DNA from: Candidatus Dependentiae bacterium
Lineage (GTDB): Bacteria > Babelota > Babeliae > Babelales > RVW-14
DNA length: 64,000 nt
Reading direction: 5' to 3'
NCBI GenBank assembly: GCA_018266175.1
Contig: JAFEAY010000003.1
Location: forward strand, 62,001 to 126,000
The number at the start of each line of letters is the position of its first letter. The stretch's first letter is position 1. The notes below the pieces were generated by a model. The model did no database searches, was not told the DNA's origin, and saw nothing but the letters and a program-made list of their open reading frames with translations. Positions 25,122 through 32,912 of the stretch are shown here, piece after piece. The position numbers and the translations under genes were made by a program.

Positions 25122-26342
25122 CTACAGTTTTCTAAAAAGATGAGCATACAGTTTTTCCATATTTTCAGGTTCTTGCATATCAATGATGACATGGTCTTGG
25201 TCGGTTAACCCGTTTTTAATTTCCCAATAAGTGTCATCCGTGATGCCAACAACAATTACTTTTTCGTTGATGAGCGAATCTTGAGCGGTCCAAACAATCC
25301 GTACGCGTTCGTTTTTATGGATCTTGTAAAAATTCTTCTTTGCTTCTTCATCAAGAGTTTTGATTTGATAACCATAAATTTTTGCAAGCTTGGTAATTGT
25401 TTTTGAATTAATTTGGAAAGCAAGGCCGGTAATACTTAACGTATTCTTTGATTTTTCAACATGGATCTTAGCGTTTACCCCCATGCCGGGCCTGAGTAGG
25501 TTTTCCTTATTTTTTAAGGAGACTTTTGCTTTGTAGTAGAGCGGACCATCGGTTGAAGGCTTGCCGTTGAATTGGTAGCTTGCCTTCGGGGTAAGGCTTA
25601 CATTGGTGACAATTCCTTTGAATGTTTGGTCTGGATAGGTGCTGACTGCAAGAATAACTTTTTGACCTGCTTTAATGTTTCCAATATCACATTCATCAAT
25701 ATCCAATGTCGCCTCAAGATCTGTTATATCAAGTGCCATTTCAAAAAGTATATTGAGAAAGTCATTAAGGACGGCCATTCCTTTTGATGCACAAACAGTG
25801 GTAATAATCCCATCATCTGGAGCGACAATATTGCGATTTTCGTAGTCAAAAGAGCTCTTCTTAAAAATTTCATTAAGTGCATTCATTTCAGCTTCAGCTT
25901 TTTTTAATTCTTTGAACGAGAAGTCATAGCTGTCGCGCGCAAGTTGTCCTGATTCATAGAGGGCAGTTTGTCGGGCTAGAAATTTTTTTTGATATTCATA
26001 TTCTTCCGTTGCCCGAATGAGGTGATAGCGTGCTGCTTGGAGGTCTGTATCACCTTTACCATTGTTAATGCGTGCGAGTAGGTCGCCTTTTTTAACATAC
26101 TGATTTTCTTGAACATGAAGCGACTCAATGGTGCCAGGAATAAGGCTGCCAATTTTAAATGCTTGTTTGACCTCGAGGGTTCCTGCTGCATTGACCAGGT
26201 GGCGAATGTCGCGGCGCTGTACTTGCTTAGTTTTGAAAAATTGTTGAATTGATCGTTGCGTGAAGTATTGATAGCCAAACCATGTGATGTATGATGCGAT
26301 GACGCTGAGGAGCGCTAGGATAATGAGCTTACGTGAACGCAT
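25122..26342 (-). CDS. Second MacA/HlyD-type periplasmic adaptor
   Basis: 406 residues, anchor RKLIILALLSVIASYITWFGY, half-lipoyl motifs FKIGSLIPGTIESLHVQENQ and VAPDDGIITTVCASKG, helical hairpin between, and barrel segments (LDIDECDIGNIKAGQKVIL; LLRPGMGVNAKIHV). Paralogue of the adaptor at 22581 and first gene of the five-gene transcription unit. AAGGAG lies about ten bases upstream of the start. Confidence 0.9.
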   Translation of the reverse strand: MRSRKLIILALLSVIASYITWFGYQYFTQRSIQQFFKTKQVQRRDIRHLVNAAGTLEVKQAFKIGSLIPGTIESLHVQENQYVKKGDLLARINNGKGDTDLQAARYHLIRATEEYEYQKKFLARQTALYESGQLARDSYDFSFKELKKAEAEMNALNEIFKKSSFDYENRNIVAPDDGIITTVCASKGMAVLNDFLNILFEMALDITDLEATLDIDECDIGNIKAGQKVILAVSTYPDQTFKGIVTNVSLTPKASYQFNGKPSTDGPLYYKAKVSLKNKENLLRPGMGVNAKIHVEKSKNTLSITGLAFQINSKTITKLAKIYGYQIKTLDEEAKKNFYKIHKNERVRIVWTAQDSLINEKVIVVGITDDTYWEIKNGLTDQDHVIIDMQEPENMEKLYAHLFRKL

Positions 26343-26456
26343 GAGGAGAAGCTCCTTTTATTTATGCAATGTCGAGTGGAAATCTTTATGAATGTAACTA
26401 TAGAGAAAAATATAGGAAGAACGAAACCCTTTTAAAAAAACTCTCAATTTATTTCG

Positions 26457-26486
26457 TTGCATTGGCTTGAAGGAAAAAAGTAGAGT
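26457..26486 (+). promoter_or_regulatory. Possible promoter upstream of the frameshifted gene
   Basis: TTGCAT (26457-26462), an 18-bp spacer, TAGAGT (26481-26486), 58 bp before ATG 26544. Confidence 0.35.
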
Positions 26487-26543
26487 GAAGTTAATTGCAC
26501 AATCGATCGAGAATAATTATCTTCATAGAGGGAAGGGGAAGGT

Positions 26544-27072
26544 ATGGTTGTAGCATTGCGTATGCGTACTTCAACGCTTGTTGTGTGGTGGAGCTTGATT
26601 TTGTATTGTTCTCTTGTCGGGATGAGTGATCATGAGGCTCTTGAAATAGAAGCCGAGTTTGATGTAACTATTGTTCAAGATCAAGATCCGAGTCAAGATA
26701 TAATAATCACTCAAGCTCATAACCCAAATCTTCGTTCATATTTATTGTCATTACCAACTGATGTACAAATAGAGCAGATTATTAATCAGCTCGAAGTATA
26801 TGCAATGAGTTTTGTGCAGCGGGATGATTGTCTGGATTTGTTTCAAGCACTTCCAGAAAACATTTTGTAACTTAACAAAGCTTGAAACACTGGTTTGTGA
26901 TAAAGGAATAAAGAATCTTTTGCCCTACTCAATAAGGCAGCAATTAAAGCGAGCGTATGAATCTTTAGTGGAAGAGGTTGAACACTCGGGCAGAACTGTT
27001 ACGCAGCTGCTGCCGGAAGATTCTGTTTGGGTAACGTTTGATCTTGGGCCTGCGTATTTAGAATATCGTTAG
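26544..27072 (+). pseudogene. Frameshifted exported protein, LRR-like end
   Basis: The first frame (from ATG 26544, with a GGGAAGG site) gives a signal-like N-terminus (RTSTLVVWWSLILYCSLVG) and runs to a TAA at 26868-26870. The continuing sense lies in the +1 frame: removing one T from the run at 26863-26866 would join ALPENI to CNLTKLETLVCDKGIKNLLP, a phrase typical of a leucine-rich repeat, and the frame then stays open to 27072. It is either a disrupted gene, a slippage site, or a base error. Its 3' end overlaps the convergent minus-strand gene by 74 bp. Confidence 0.6.
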
Positions 27073-27865
27073 TGTATGATTTTCGATTGCGCATGAATGC
27101 ATCAAGCGCAACAACACGATAATCTGATAATCGATTTATATTGCATGAGTCGGCAACGAGCGTCTCCGTTGCACTCAGGGCGACGGTGATCCAATGGTGT
27201 TTAAGATTGAAGATAACAATATGGGGTTTTTCTGAGCTTTTAAATTGCTTTGCAAACCGCTTACAGATAAATGAGCATGCAAAAAGTTTTATTTGAAGTC
27301 CAAAGCTTTCAAGCTTGCCCTTGATGCCATTGAATTGTTGACGTGTAGAATTTTTTTCTTTGATAAAATAATAGTCAAACGCTTTGATTCTATCTATTTG
27401 GTCGTTAGATAGCCCCGCAGTGAGCGTTTGAAGTGGAATGTTATTGAGGTTGCCGACGCGCTTGTGTCTGTTCTTAATCTTTTCAACCATGGACTCATTT
27501 TCTTTAACCCACTGATGAAAGGAGTCGACTGATTTCATTTGCGCAAGATAATAGTCGCGATTGTTTGGGTTGTCGAGTGCTTGGAGCATGCAATAACCAT
27601 TGTATGTTGCAAAGATTCCACACAGGCCGGTCTGATCTTTTAGTGAATCGGGCTTATCGATTGTTGTAGACCGTTCATAGAAATTTTGATTGAGGGCTGG
27701 AATTTGTACGCATTGAGTTTCTTGCCAATATTCAGACAAATCTGGTTTGCATGAATATTTTATTGAGCAGGCCAGTGATGTTACGAGTCCCAAGCTGATG
27801 CCAAGGCAGAGCGCTAACGCTTGACTGAGTATGACTTTTTTTATGAATTGGACGATAAAAAGCAT
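26999..27865 (-). CDS. Exported cysteine-peptidase-like protein
   Basis: 288 residues. An N-terminal hydrophobic signal or anchor (VILSQALALCLGISLGLVTSLACS) could be cleaved or lipidated. The mature part carries a clan-CA-like set in the right order: Gln78 and Cys82 in DQTGLCGIFATYNGYCML, His223/His224 in KHHWITVAL, and Asp239 in LVADSCN. The spacing resembles C39/papain/OTU-type peptidases; the HW...DS element also recalls ULP-type proteases, but there the order differs. The region 100-210 is helical and charged. The C-terminus is disordered (Gln/Pro/Ala). Function as a host-directed peptidase or deubiquitinase is inference. Confidence 0.7.
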   Translation of the reverse strand: MLFIVQFIKKVILSQALALCLGISLGLVTSLACSIKYSCKPDLSEYWQETQCVQIPALNQNFYERSTTIDKPDSLKDQTGLCGIFATYNGYCMLQALDNPNNRDYYLAQMKSVDSFHQWVKENESMVEKIKNRHKRVGNLNNIPLQTLTAGLSNDQIDRIKAFDYYFIKEKNSTRQQFNGIKGKLESFGLQIKLFACSFICKRFAKQFKSSEKPHIVIFNLKHHWITVALSATETLVADSCNINRLSDYRVVALDAFMRNRKSYTNDILNTQAQDQTLPKQNLPAAAA

Positions 27866-27978
27866 ATAAATTTTCTCTTAAAAACTTGTATCTTTGGATC
27901 TATTTTTGACTGTAGTGGTTATATTTTAGCAGAGAGTGAGACAAAGATAAAAAGGGGTGCTGGTTGATACAAGTAGTT

Positions 27979-28017
27979 AAAAAACAATTAGGGCTGTGAT
28001 AAACACAGCCCTAATTG
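27979..28017 (-). terminator. Intrinsic terminator of dnaK
   Basis: CAATTAGGGCTGTG (27985-27998) and CACAGCCCTAATTG (28004-28017) form a perfect 14-bp stem with a 5-nt loop. On the minus strand it is followed by six T. Confidence 0.9.
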
Positions 28018-28056
28018 AAAAAAAAGGGGAAGAGGGCAGGTGCCCATTGCTATCTA

Positions 28057-29952
28057 TTATTGTTCAAAATCCGCATCAATTGGGCCTGAGCCAGCTTGAT
28101 CAGATTTCTGCTCTGGAGCAGCGTCTTGCTGCGCATCTGCTTGAGGTTGTTCTTTGTAGAGTATTTCAGCAACTTTATACGAAGCTTGTGTCAGCTCTTC
28201 AGTTGCTTTGGTGAGTGCTGCTGCATCTTTTTCATGTTCTTTGAGGGCTACTTTAGCGGTCTCAAGAGCTTTTTCAAGGTTGTTAACTTCTGCGATTGGA
28301 AGTTTTTCTTTATTTTCTTTGATTGTTTTTTCCACTTGCATAATCATATTTTCAAGTGTGTTACGTTTTTCAATCAATTCACGAGCTTGTTTATCGTCAG
28401 CTTCGTGCATTTGGGCATCTTTAACCATTTGGTCAACTTCTTCTTTGGAAAGTCCAGATGAAGCTGTAATGGTGATACGATGTTCTTTGCCGGTGCCTTT
28501 ATCTTTTGCAGAAACGTTTACAATGCCGTTTGCATCGATATCAAAGGTAACTTCAACTTGTGGTACACCGCGTTGAGCTGCAGGGATGCCTTCTAGGCGG
28601 AAGCGGCCAAGTGTTTTGTTATCTTTAGCAAATTCGCGCTCACCTTGAACAACATGAATATCTACCGCTGTTTGGTTATCTTCTGCCGTTGAGAAAACCT
28701 GTGATTTACGTGTAGGAATTGTGGTATTGCGTTCGATGAGCTTGGTTGCAATGCCGCCCAGGGTTTCAATGCCAAGAGACAATGGTGTGACGTCGAGGAG
28801 GAGAACGTCGGTTACGTCGCCCGCGAGTACGCCACCTTGAATTGCTGCACCAACTGAAACTACTTCATCGGGGTTAACTGATTTATTTGGCTCTTTTCCA
28901 AAGAATTCTTTGACGAGTTGCTGTACTTTTGGAATGCGGGTTGAACCACCAACCAGGATAACTTCTTGGATTTGTGAAGCGGTTATGCCAGCATCGGAGA
29001 GTGCTTTTTTGCATGGTTCAAAGAGTGCTTTGAAAATGCCTTCGCACAAGTTTTCAAGTTTCGCACGACTGATTTTAAGAACCAAATGCTTAGGTCCTGA
29101 TGCATCGGCTGTGATGTAAGGAAGGTTAATTTCAGTTTCTGTGGCTGATGAAAGTTCAATTTTTGCTTTTTCAGCAGCTTCTTTGAGTCTTTGCAATGCC
29201 ATTTTGTCGTTGCGCAAATCAACGCCTTGCTCTTTTTTGAATTCTTCGACCAAGTAGTTAATAAGCACTGAGTCGATATTGTCACCACCGAGCATGGTAT
29301 CGCCGTTGGTTGATTTTACTTCAACAACTCCGTCACCAACTTCAAGAACTGAGACGTCGAATGTTCCGCCACCGAAGTCGAATACTGCGATAACTTCATT
29401 GTTCTTTTTGTCCATGCCGTAGGCAAGTGCTGCTGCGGTAGGTTCGTTGATGATACGCTTAACGTCAAGGCCGGCGATTCTGCCTGCATCTTTAGTTGCT
29501 TGGCGCTGAGCATCGTTGAAGTATGCTGGCACCGTGATAACTGCTTGGGTAACGGTTTCACCCAAATAATCTTCAGCAGCTTGTTTTAATTTTTGAAGAA
29601 CAGCTGATGCGATTTCTTGAGGTGTGTATTCTTTACCGTTGAGCATAATGACAGCGTCGTCATTTGATCCTGCAGCCAATTTATAGGGCGCAAGATTAAT
29701 TTCTTCTTTTGCAAGCTCGCGGTGTTTTCTGCCGATGTAACGTTTTGATGAGAAAACTGTATTTTCTGGGTTGGTGATTGCTTGACGTTTAGCAACGGTA
29801 CCCACGAGGCGTTGTCCGTCTTTGGTCATAGCCACGATAGAAGGGGTTGTGTTTGCACCTTCTTGGTTGGCGATAACTTTTGGACTTCCACCTTCCATGA
29901 CTGAGACAACTGAGTTTGTTGTACCTAAGTCTATTCCTATAATTTTAGCCAT
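28057..29952 (-). CDS. dnaK: Chaperone DnaK (Hsp70)
   Basis: 631 residues. The nucleotide-binding domain starts [19 protein letters not shown], with [16 protein letters not shown] and [12 protein letters not shown]. The substrate domain has [17 protein letters not shown] and a helical lid, ending with the acidic tail GPIDADFEQ. It folds nascent and stressed proteins with DnaJ and GrpE, which are not in the window. AAGGA precedes the ATG at good spacing. There is a good vegetative promoter upstream and no CIRCE element, so HrcA control is not indicated. Long antisense frames over this gene are shadows. Confidence 0.98.
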   Translation of the reverse strand: MAKIIGIDLGTTNSVVSVMEGGSPKVIANQEGANTTPSIVAMTKDGQRLVGTVAKRQAITNPENTVFSSKRYIGRKHRELAKEEINLAPYKLAAGSNDDAVIMLNGKEYTPQEIASAVLQKLKQAAEDYLGETVTQAVITVPAYFNDAQRQATKDAGRIAGLDVKRIINEPTAAALAYGMDKKNNEVIAVFDFGGGTFDVSVLEVGDGVVEVKSTNGDTMLGGDNIDSVLINYLVEEFKKEQGVDLRNDKMALQRLKEAAEKAKIELSSATETEINLPYITADASGPKHLVLKISRAKLENLCEGIFKALFEPCKKALSDAGITASQIQEVILVGGSTRIPKVQQLVKEFFGKEPNKSVNPDEVVSVGAAIQGGVLAGDVTDVLLLDVTPLSLGIETLGGIATKLIERNTTIPTRKSQVFSTAEDNQTAVDIHVVQGEREFAKDNKTLGRFRLEGIPAAQRGVPQVEVTFDIDANGIVNVSAKDKGTGKEHRITITASSGLSKEEVDQMVKDAQMHEADDKQARELIEKRNTLENMIMQVEKTIKENKEKLPIAEVNNLEKALETAKVALKEHEKDAAALTKATEELTQASYKVAEILYKEQPQADAQQDAAPEQKSDQAGSGPIDADFEQ

Positions 29953-30022
29953 AATATCCTTTATTGGTGGCGCCTATTCGGCGCTGATTTCAATTCATAA
30001 ATTTGATTTTTATACTAAGGTT

Positions 30023-30051
30023 AGTTTAGTGCACCAATGAAGATCCGTCAA
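30023..30051 (-). promoter_or_regulatory. Predicted sigma70-type promoter of dnaK
   Basis: On the minus strand TTGACG (30051-30046), a 17-bp spacer, TAAACT (30028-30023). Start of transcription about 65 nt before the ATG; the leader has a GCGCC-TATTC-GGCGC hairpin. Confidence 0.6.
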
Positions 30052-30382
30052 GTAATTATTGAGAAAATCTGAGTGCATAACGCTCAGGGTTTGCAAGGGT
30101 GGCCCGGTTATCTTTCCGCATAATAATAAATTATGTAAACAAATTTGCTTTACTCAGTTTATTTTAGCTTCATGTCCTTTGGGTTGGTCTTGTTTTTGTA
30201 GTTGCTCTATTTGCCGTATGGCTTCTTAGGAGCGGCCATTTTTTCGACACATATGGCACGTTTTATCATTTGTCGTTTGGTTTTGTTTAGTTGCTTATTC
30301 TATGCATCTATTCGTGTTTTTGGCTGAATTTTGCCAGTCGAGTATCCCTTGATTCGAAAATCGCGACCGGCACTCCGTCTTC

Positions 30383-30427
30383 CGCCCGGCGGCTTTTCCC
30401 GTGGGTGTTTAACGGGGCCGCCGGGCG
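30383..30427. repeat. GC-rich two-part hairpin
   Basis: CGCCCGGCGGC (30383-30393) pairs with GCCGCCGGGCG (30417-30427); inside it CCCGT (30398-30402) pairs with ACGGG (30412-30416), leaving a TTTT bulge and a 9-nt loop. GC content here is far above the rest of the window. Confidence 0.85.
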
Positions 30428-30886
30428 TCGACTACGTGGATCCTGGTGTAAGGTAAGGGATTAAGGTAAGGGGTTAGGGAGGATTAAGAGGGGGGCGTGT
30501 AGGTCTTCTGTGAATGTGGGGCAATGGGGTAATTGGGACATAGGGCATATAGGGATGTAAGGATGTAAGAAGGATAGGGATTGTAGTGTAATGAGTGGGT
30601 TGGTATTTGGTATGCGGGTTGATATTAAGTGTCCATAGTATATTTGCATATGTAAGTGAACGAGTGGATTGCAACCTACGGTGGGATACGGGGGAGGGGA
30701 TAACAAGCCCTTGATTGAATCTCTTATTATTAGATATTCATAGATAAATTAAAGATAAGAATAATAATTAAGAATAATAATAAGGTTAACTTAGTGAGTA
30801 CTTACGCATATGTATACTCATATAAAAAACAGTTAATAGTTAAACGTAAGTAATCGAGTAGGGAAGGGAGTCGAGTTAGGGTTAGG

Positions 30887-30907
30887 TTATGGATAAGTTA
30901 TGGATAA
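30887..30907. repeat. Tandem TTATGGATAA sites, 11-bp period
   Basis: TTATGGATAA occurs at 30887-30896 and 30898-30907, one helical turn apart. On the minus strand each reads TTATCCATA, one base from the DnaA box TTATCCACA. An 8-bp inverted repeat CAGATATG/CATATCTG follows at 30919-30944. Confidence 0.6.
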
Positions 30908-31328
30908 GTTTAAGTATTCAGATATGTCTTACATGTCATATCTGTATACACTTATAAATAATAAAAAGAAAAAGAAATATAAGAGGTATGGGTAGGGTAA
31001 GAGGTAGCTAAACAATTCGTTAGTGTATCTGTACGTGTACGAATAGAAAATAAATGAGTGGTGTGGTTAGTCGAAGGTGTCTGGTTGCGTTCATTTGTCT
31101 AAAACAAGCGCGTATAACACAATGGACGTGTATAATATAAAGAAACCAATTGTACGAAAACGAGCTAATAAAAAGCTGGTTGACCATTCAGACGTATAAA
31201 AAGCAAAATTTATTTTTCTCGCGTTGCATGAATTTTGATCGAAAGTACTTCTAGATCAATTTATACAACCGATTGATTTTTGAATTATGGAATCTATTTT
31301 TTAAGAAAATAAAACCAAAAAAGGGAAA

Positions 31329-31351
31329 GAGCGGCGGGGACTTCTCCGCTC
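31329..31351 (-). terminator. Terminator-like hairpin
   Basis: GAGCGG and CCGCTC pair across 31329-31351; on the minus strand the stem is followed by TTTCCCTTTTTT. It lies 38 bp after the stop of the 31389 gene. Confidence 0.65.
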
Positions 31352-31388
31352 ATAATTTTTTTGAGATTTTTGACCTCTTTATTTAAGG

Positions 31389-32801
31389 TTATTGTGTAGC
31401 TAAAAAACCTCTTAGTGACGTAAGGTGTTTTTTTAATTTTTTGAGCTTCTTTTTCAGGCTCACGAGTGACTCTTTGAGGTTGGAGATCTTTACTTGTAGC
31501 TCGTCCTCATGTGATTTTGCTTCTGTTGGTGCTATAAAAAGTTTGTTCTTATCTTGAATGACCTTGATGCCGTTTTGTTCGGCTAATATTTGCGTGTCTT
31601 CATCTATTTGGATACGTCTCTTTTTGTGGTCGCTGCCTTTTTTAAATAGATGTGGTACAAATTCTGGCTTGCGGTGAATAACGGTATGGACAAGTTGTTT
31701 GATGCCGTTGCATTTCGCACACCAGGCTATTACTTCGTTTGGTGCCACCGAATATTCGTGCATGAGGTGCGTCAATGCTTTAAAGAGTTCTTTATCATCA
31801 AGGGCTCGATTGAATGTCGGTTTGCCGTATAAGGGGTTGAGTATATCGTCTAAGTTGTTATAGCTTTCATTGAGTGCAAGTCTAACATCAGTAGTTACTT
31901 TCTTTTGGTCATTCCGATCAATGCCTGGGAATTGTTGCAAGAAGCCCCAATCGGCTAATTTGTTGACCATTTTTGGTGATGCGCAGTTCAGAGTATTTTG
32001 GTTTGAGAAGTGATCTACTCGTTTCCTGAAGCTAAACGTTAAAAAACTTGGGTCTTTTGTTTGCTGGTAATATTTTAAGAGCCCTTCAGGGTCATCACAA
32101 AAGTCTATAGGGTACTTTTTTATCTCATGTAGTTGCTCTATTTTTGGTTCGGGTTGTGGTGGTTTAGGCGCTATTTGTGTGGTTAACCCTGGGTTAGATT
32201 GTGGTTTTGGTGTACTAATTATATGGGTAGGTTTAGGTTGGTGCTGGGGTTGGAATTCTTCGTCGTAGAGCTCAGGTAGATCTTCCGGTAATGCGGCTAT
32301 TTGTGCTTGTGCATGTTTATTTGTTGATTTGATTTGACGGTTGTGCTCGTTTATGCGGTTAATAAGATCGTTAATATCTGCAATAGTTTCGGGTATGTTT
32401 TTATTTTTGAATGATCCCGAGCACCCCATTAAGGGGCCTTCTACAAAAAAACCAGCACCACCCCCGCGACCCCAAGCTCTTAAAACATTATAATCAGTAA
32501 TATCGGTAAGATTCTGACTAAACTTTGCGCCTTTATAGCGAAGATAGATGGCAATATTAATAAGCTTATTTTTTTCTGTGGTGCTCTTTTTTTGTCTATA
32601 TGCTACGTTGACACAGGCGAGATAATTGGTGTATGAGCTGGGGCTATTAAGCGAATGAGAATTTGTATATTTCAGTGCATTTTTGACTTCAGCATAATCA
32701 ATCGTATCTCGTTTTATCGCTTGTTTAAAATCTTCAAGTCCTGCATATGTATCATGATAGATGCTTAAAAGAGATATCACGACGAATATGAGCTCTTTCA
32801 T
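31389..32801 (-). CDS. Exported Pro-rich protein with coiled-coil end
   Basis: From ATG 32801: signal peptide MKELIFVVISLLSIYHDTYA, then a helical domain with a Gly-rich turn (RAWGRGGGAGFFVEGPLMGC, about 108-127), a Pro/Gln-rich linker (about 180-225), a second folded part with several Cys (FCDDPEGLLKYY..., IAWCAKCNGIKQLV), and a Lys/Leu coiled coil at the C-terminus (LVSLKKKLKKLKKHLTSLRG). The CAKC pair could bind metal. I do not recognise the family. It is flanked by the G-skewed spacer and a flippase-like gene. Confidence 0.8.
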   Translation of the reverse strand: MKELIFVVISLLSIYHDTYAGLEDFKQAIKRDTIDYAEVKNALKYTNSHSLNSPSSYTNYLACVNVAYRQKKSTTEKNKLINIAIYLRYKGAKFSQNLTDITDYNVLRAWGRGGGAGFFVEGPLMGCSGSFKNKNIPETIADINDLINRINEHNRQIKSTNKHAQAQIAALPEDLPELYDEEFQPQHQPKPTHIISTPKPQSNPGLTTQIAPKPPQPEPKIEQLHEIKKYPIDFCDDPEGLLKYYQQTKDPSFLTFSFRKRVDHFSNQNTLNCASPKMVNKLADWGFLQQFPGIDRNDQKKVTTDVRLALNESYNNLDDILNPLYGKPTFNRALDDKELFKALTHLMHEYSVAPNEVIAWCAKCNGIKQLVHTVIHRKPEFVPHLFKKGSDHKKRRIQIDEDTQILAEQNGIKVIQDKNKLFIAPTEAKSHEDELQVKISNLKESLVSLKKKLKKLKKHLTSLRGFLATQ

Positions 32802-32912
32802 TATGGTTTCTCCCAAAATGCTACAGATAATAAATTTAAATTGAGTATGAATTACGGGGCTTTGGGATACAAGATTTTTTAGCTTTTTTGATGTATCTAT
32901 CTGTTTGTGGGC

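Larger units (their letters stand above)
30060..31328. other. 1.27-kb non-coding tract, strongly G-skewed
   Basis: No supported gene. From about 30441 to 30720 my hand count gives roughly five times more G than C on the plus strand, and the skew continues to about 31010. Telomere-like words (GGGGTTAGGGAGG; GTTAGGGTTAGG) recur. An A/T-only triplet-rich stretch (about 30735-30785, AATAATAATTAAGAATAATAA) lies beside it. Before it, 30150-30330 holds short, stop-interrupted minus-strand phrases that could be coding debris. Two minus-strand frames in 30461-30706 are only a result of the skew. A replication-origin-like or other structural role is possible. Confidence 0.6.

Noticed and set aside
28096-28576. 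Two long plus-strand ORFs antisense to dnaK
   Set aside because: Common shadow of dnaK codon usage; no start signals.
29953-30060. CIRCE element before dnaK
   Set aside because: No TTAGCACTC-N9-GAGTGCTAA-like repeat; only a short GCGCC/GGCGC hairpin.
30335-30375. T-loop-like GATTCGAAAATC, possible tRNA
   Set aside because: No acceptor, D or anticodon arms can be built around it.
30383-30440. Integron attC-like site
   Set aside because: GTTTAAC is present but there is no matching GTTRRRY end at the right place and no cassette array or integrase nearby.
30461-30706. Minus-strand Pro/His/Leu-rich ORFs
   Set aside because: They result from the C-rich minus strand of the skewed tract; no ribosome binding site and composition unlike proteins here.
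30800-30840. dif-like site (CGCATA-TGTATA-...)
   Set aside because: The left arm and centre look similar to dif but the right arm does not match a XerD arm.
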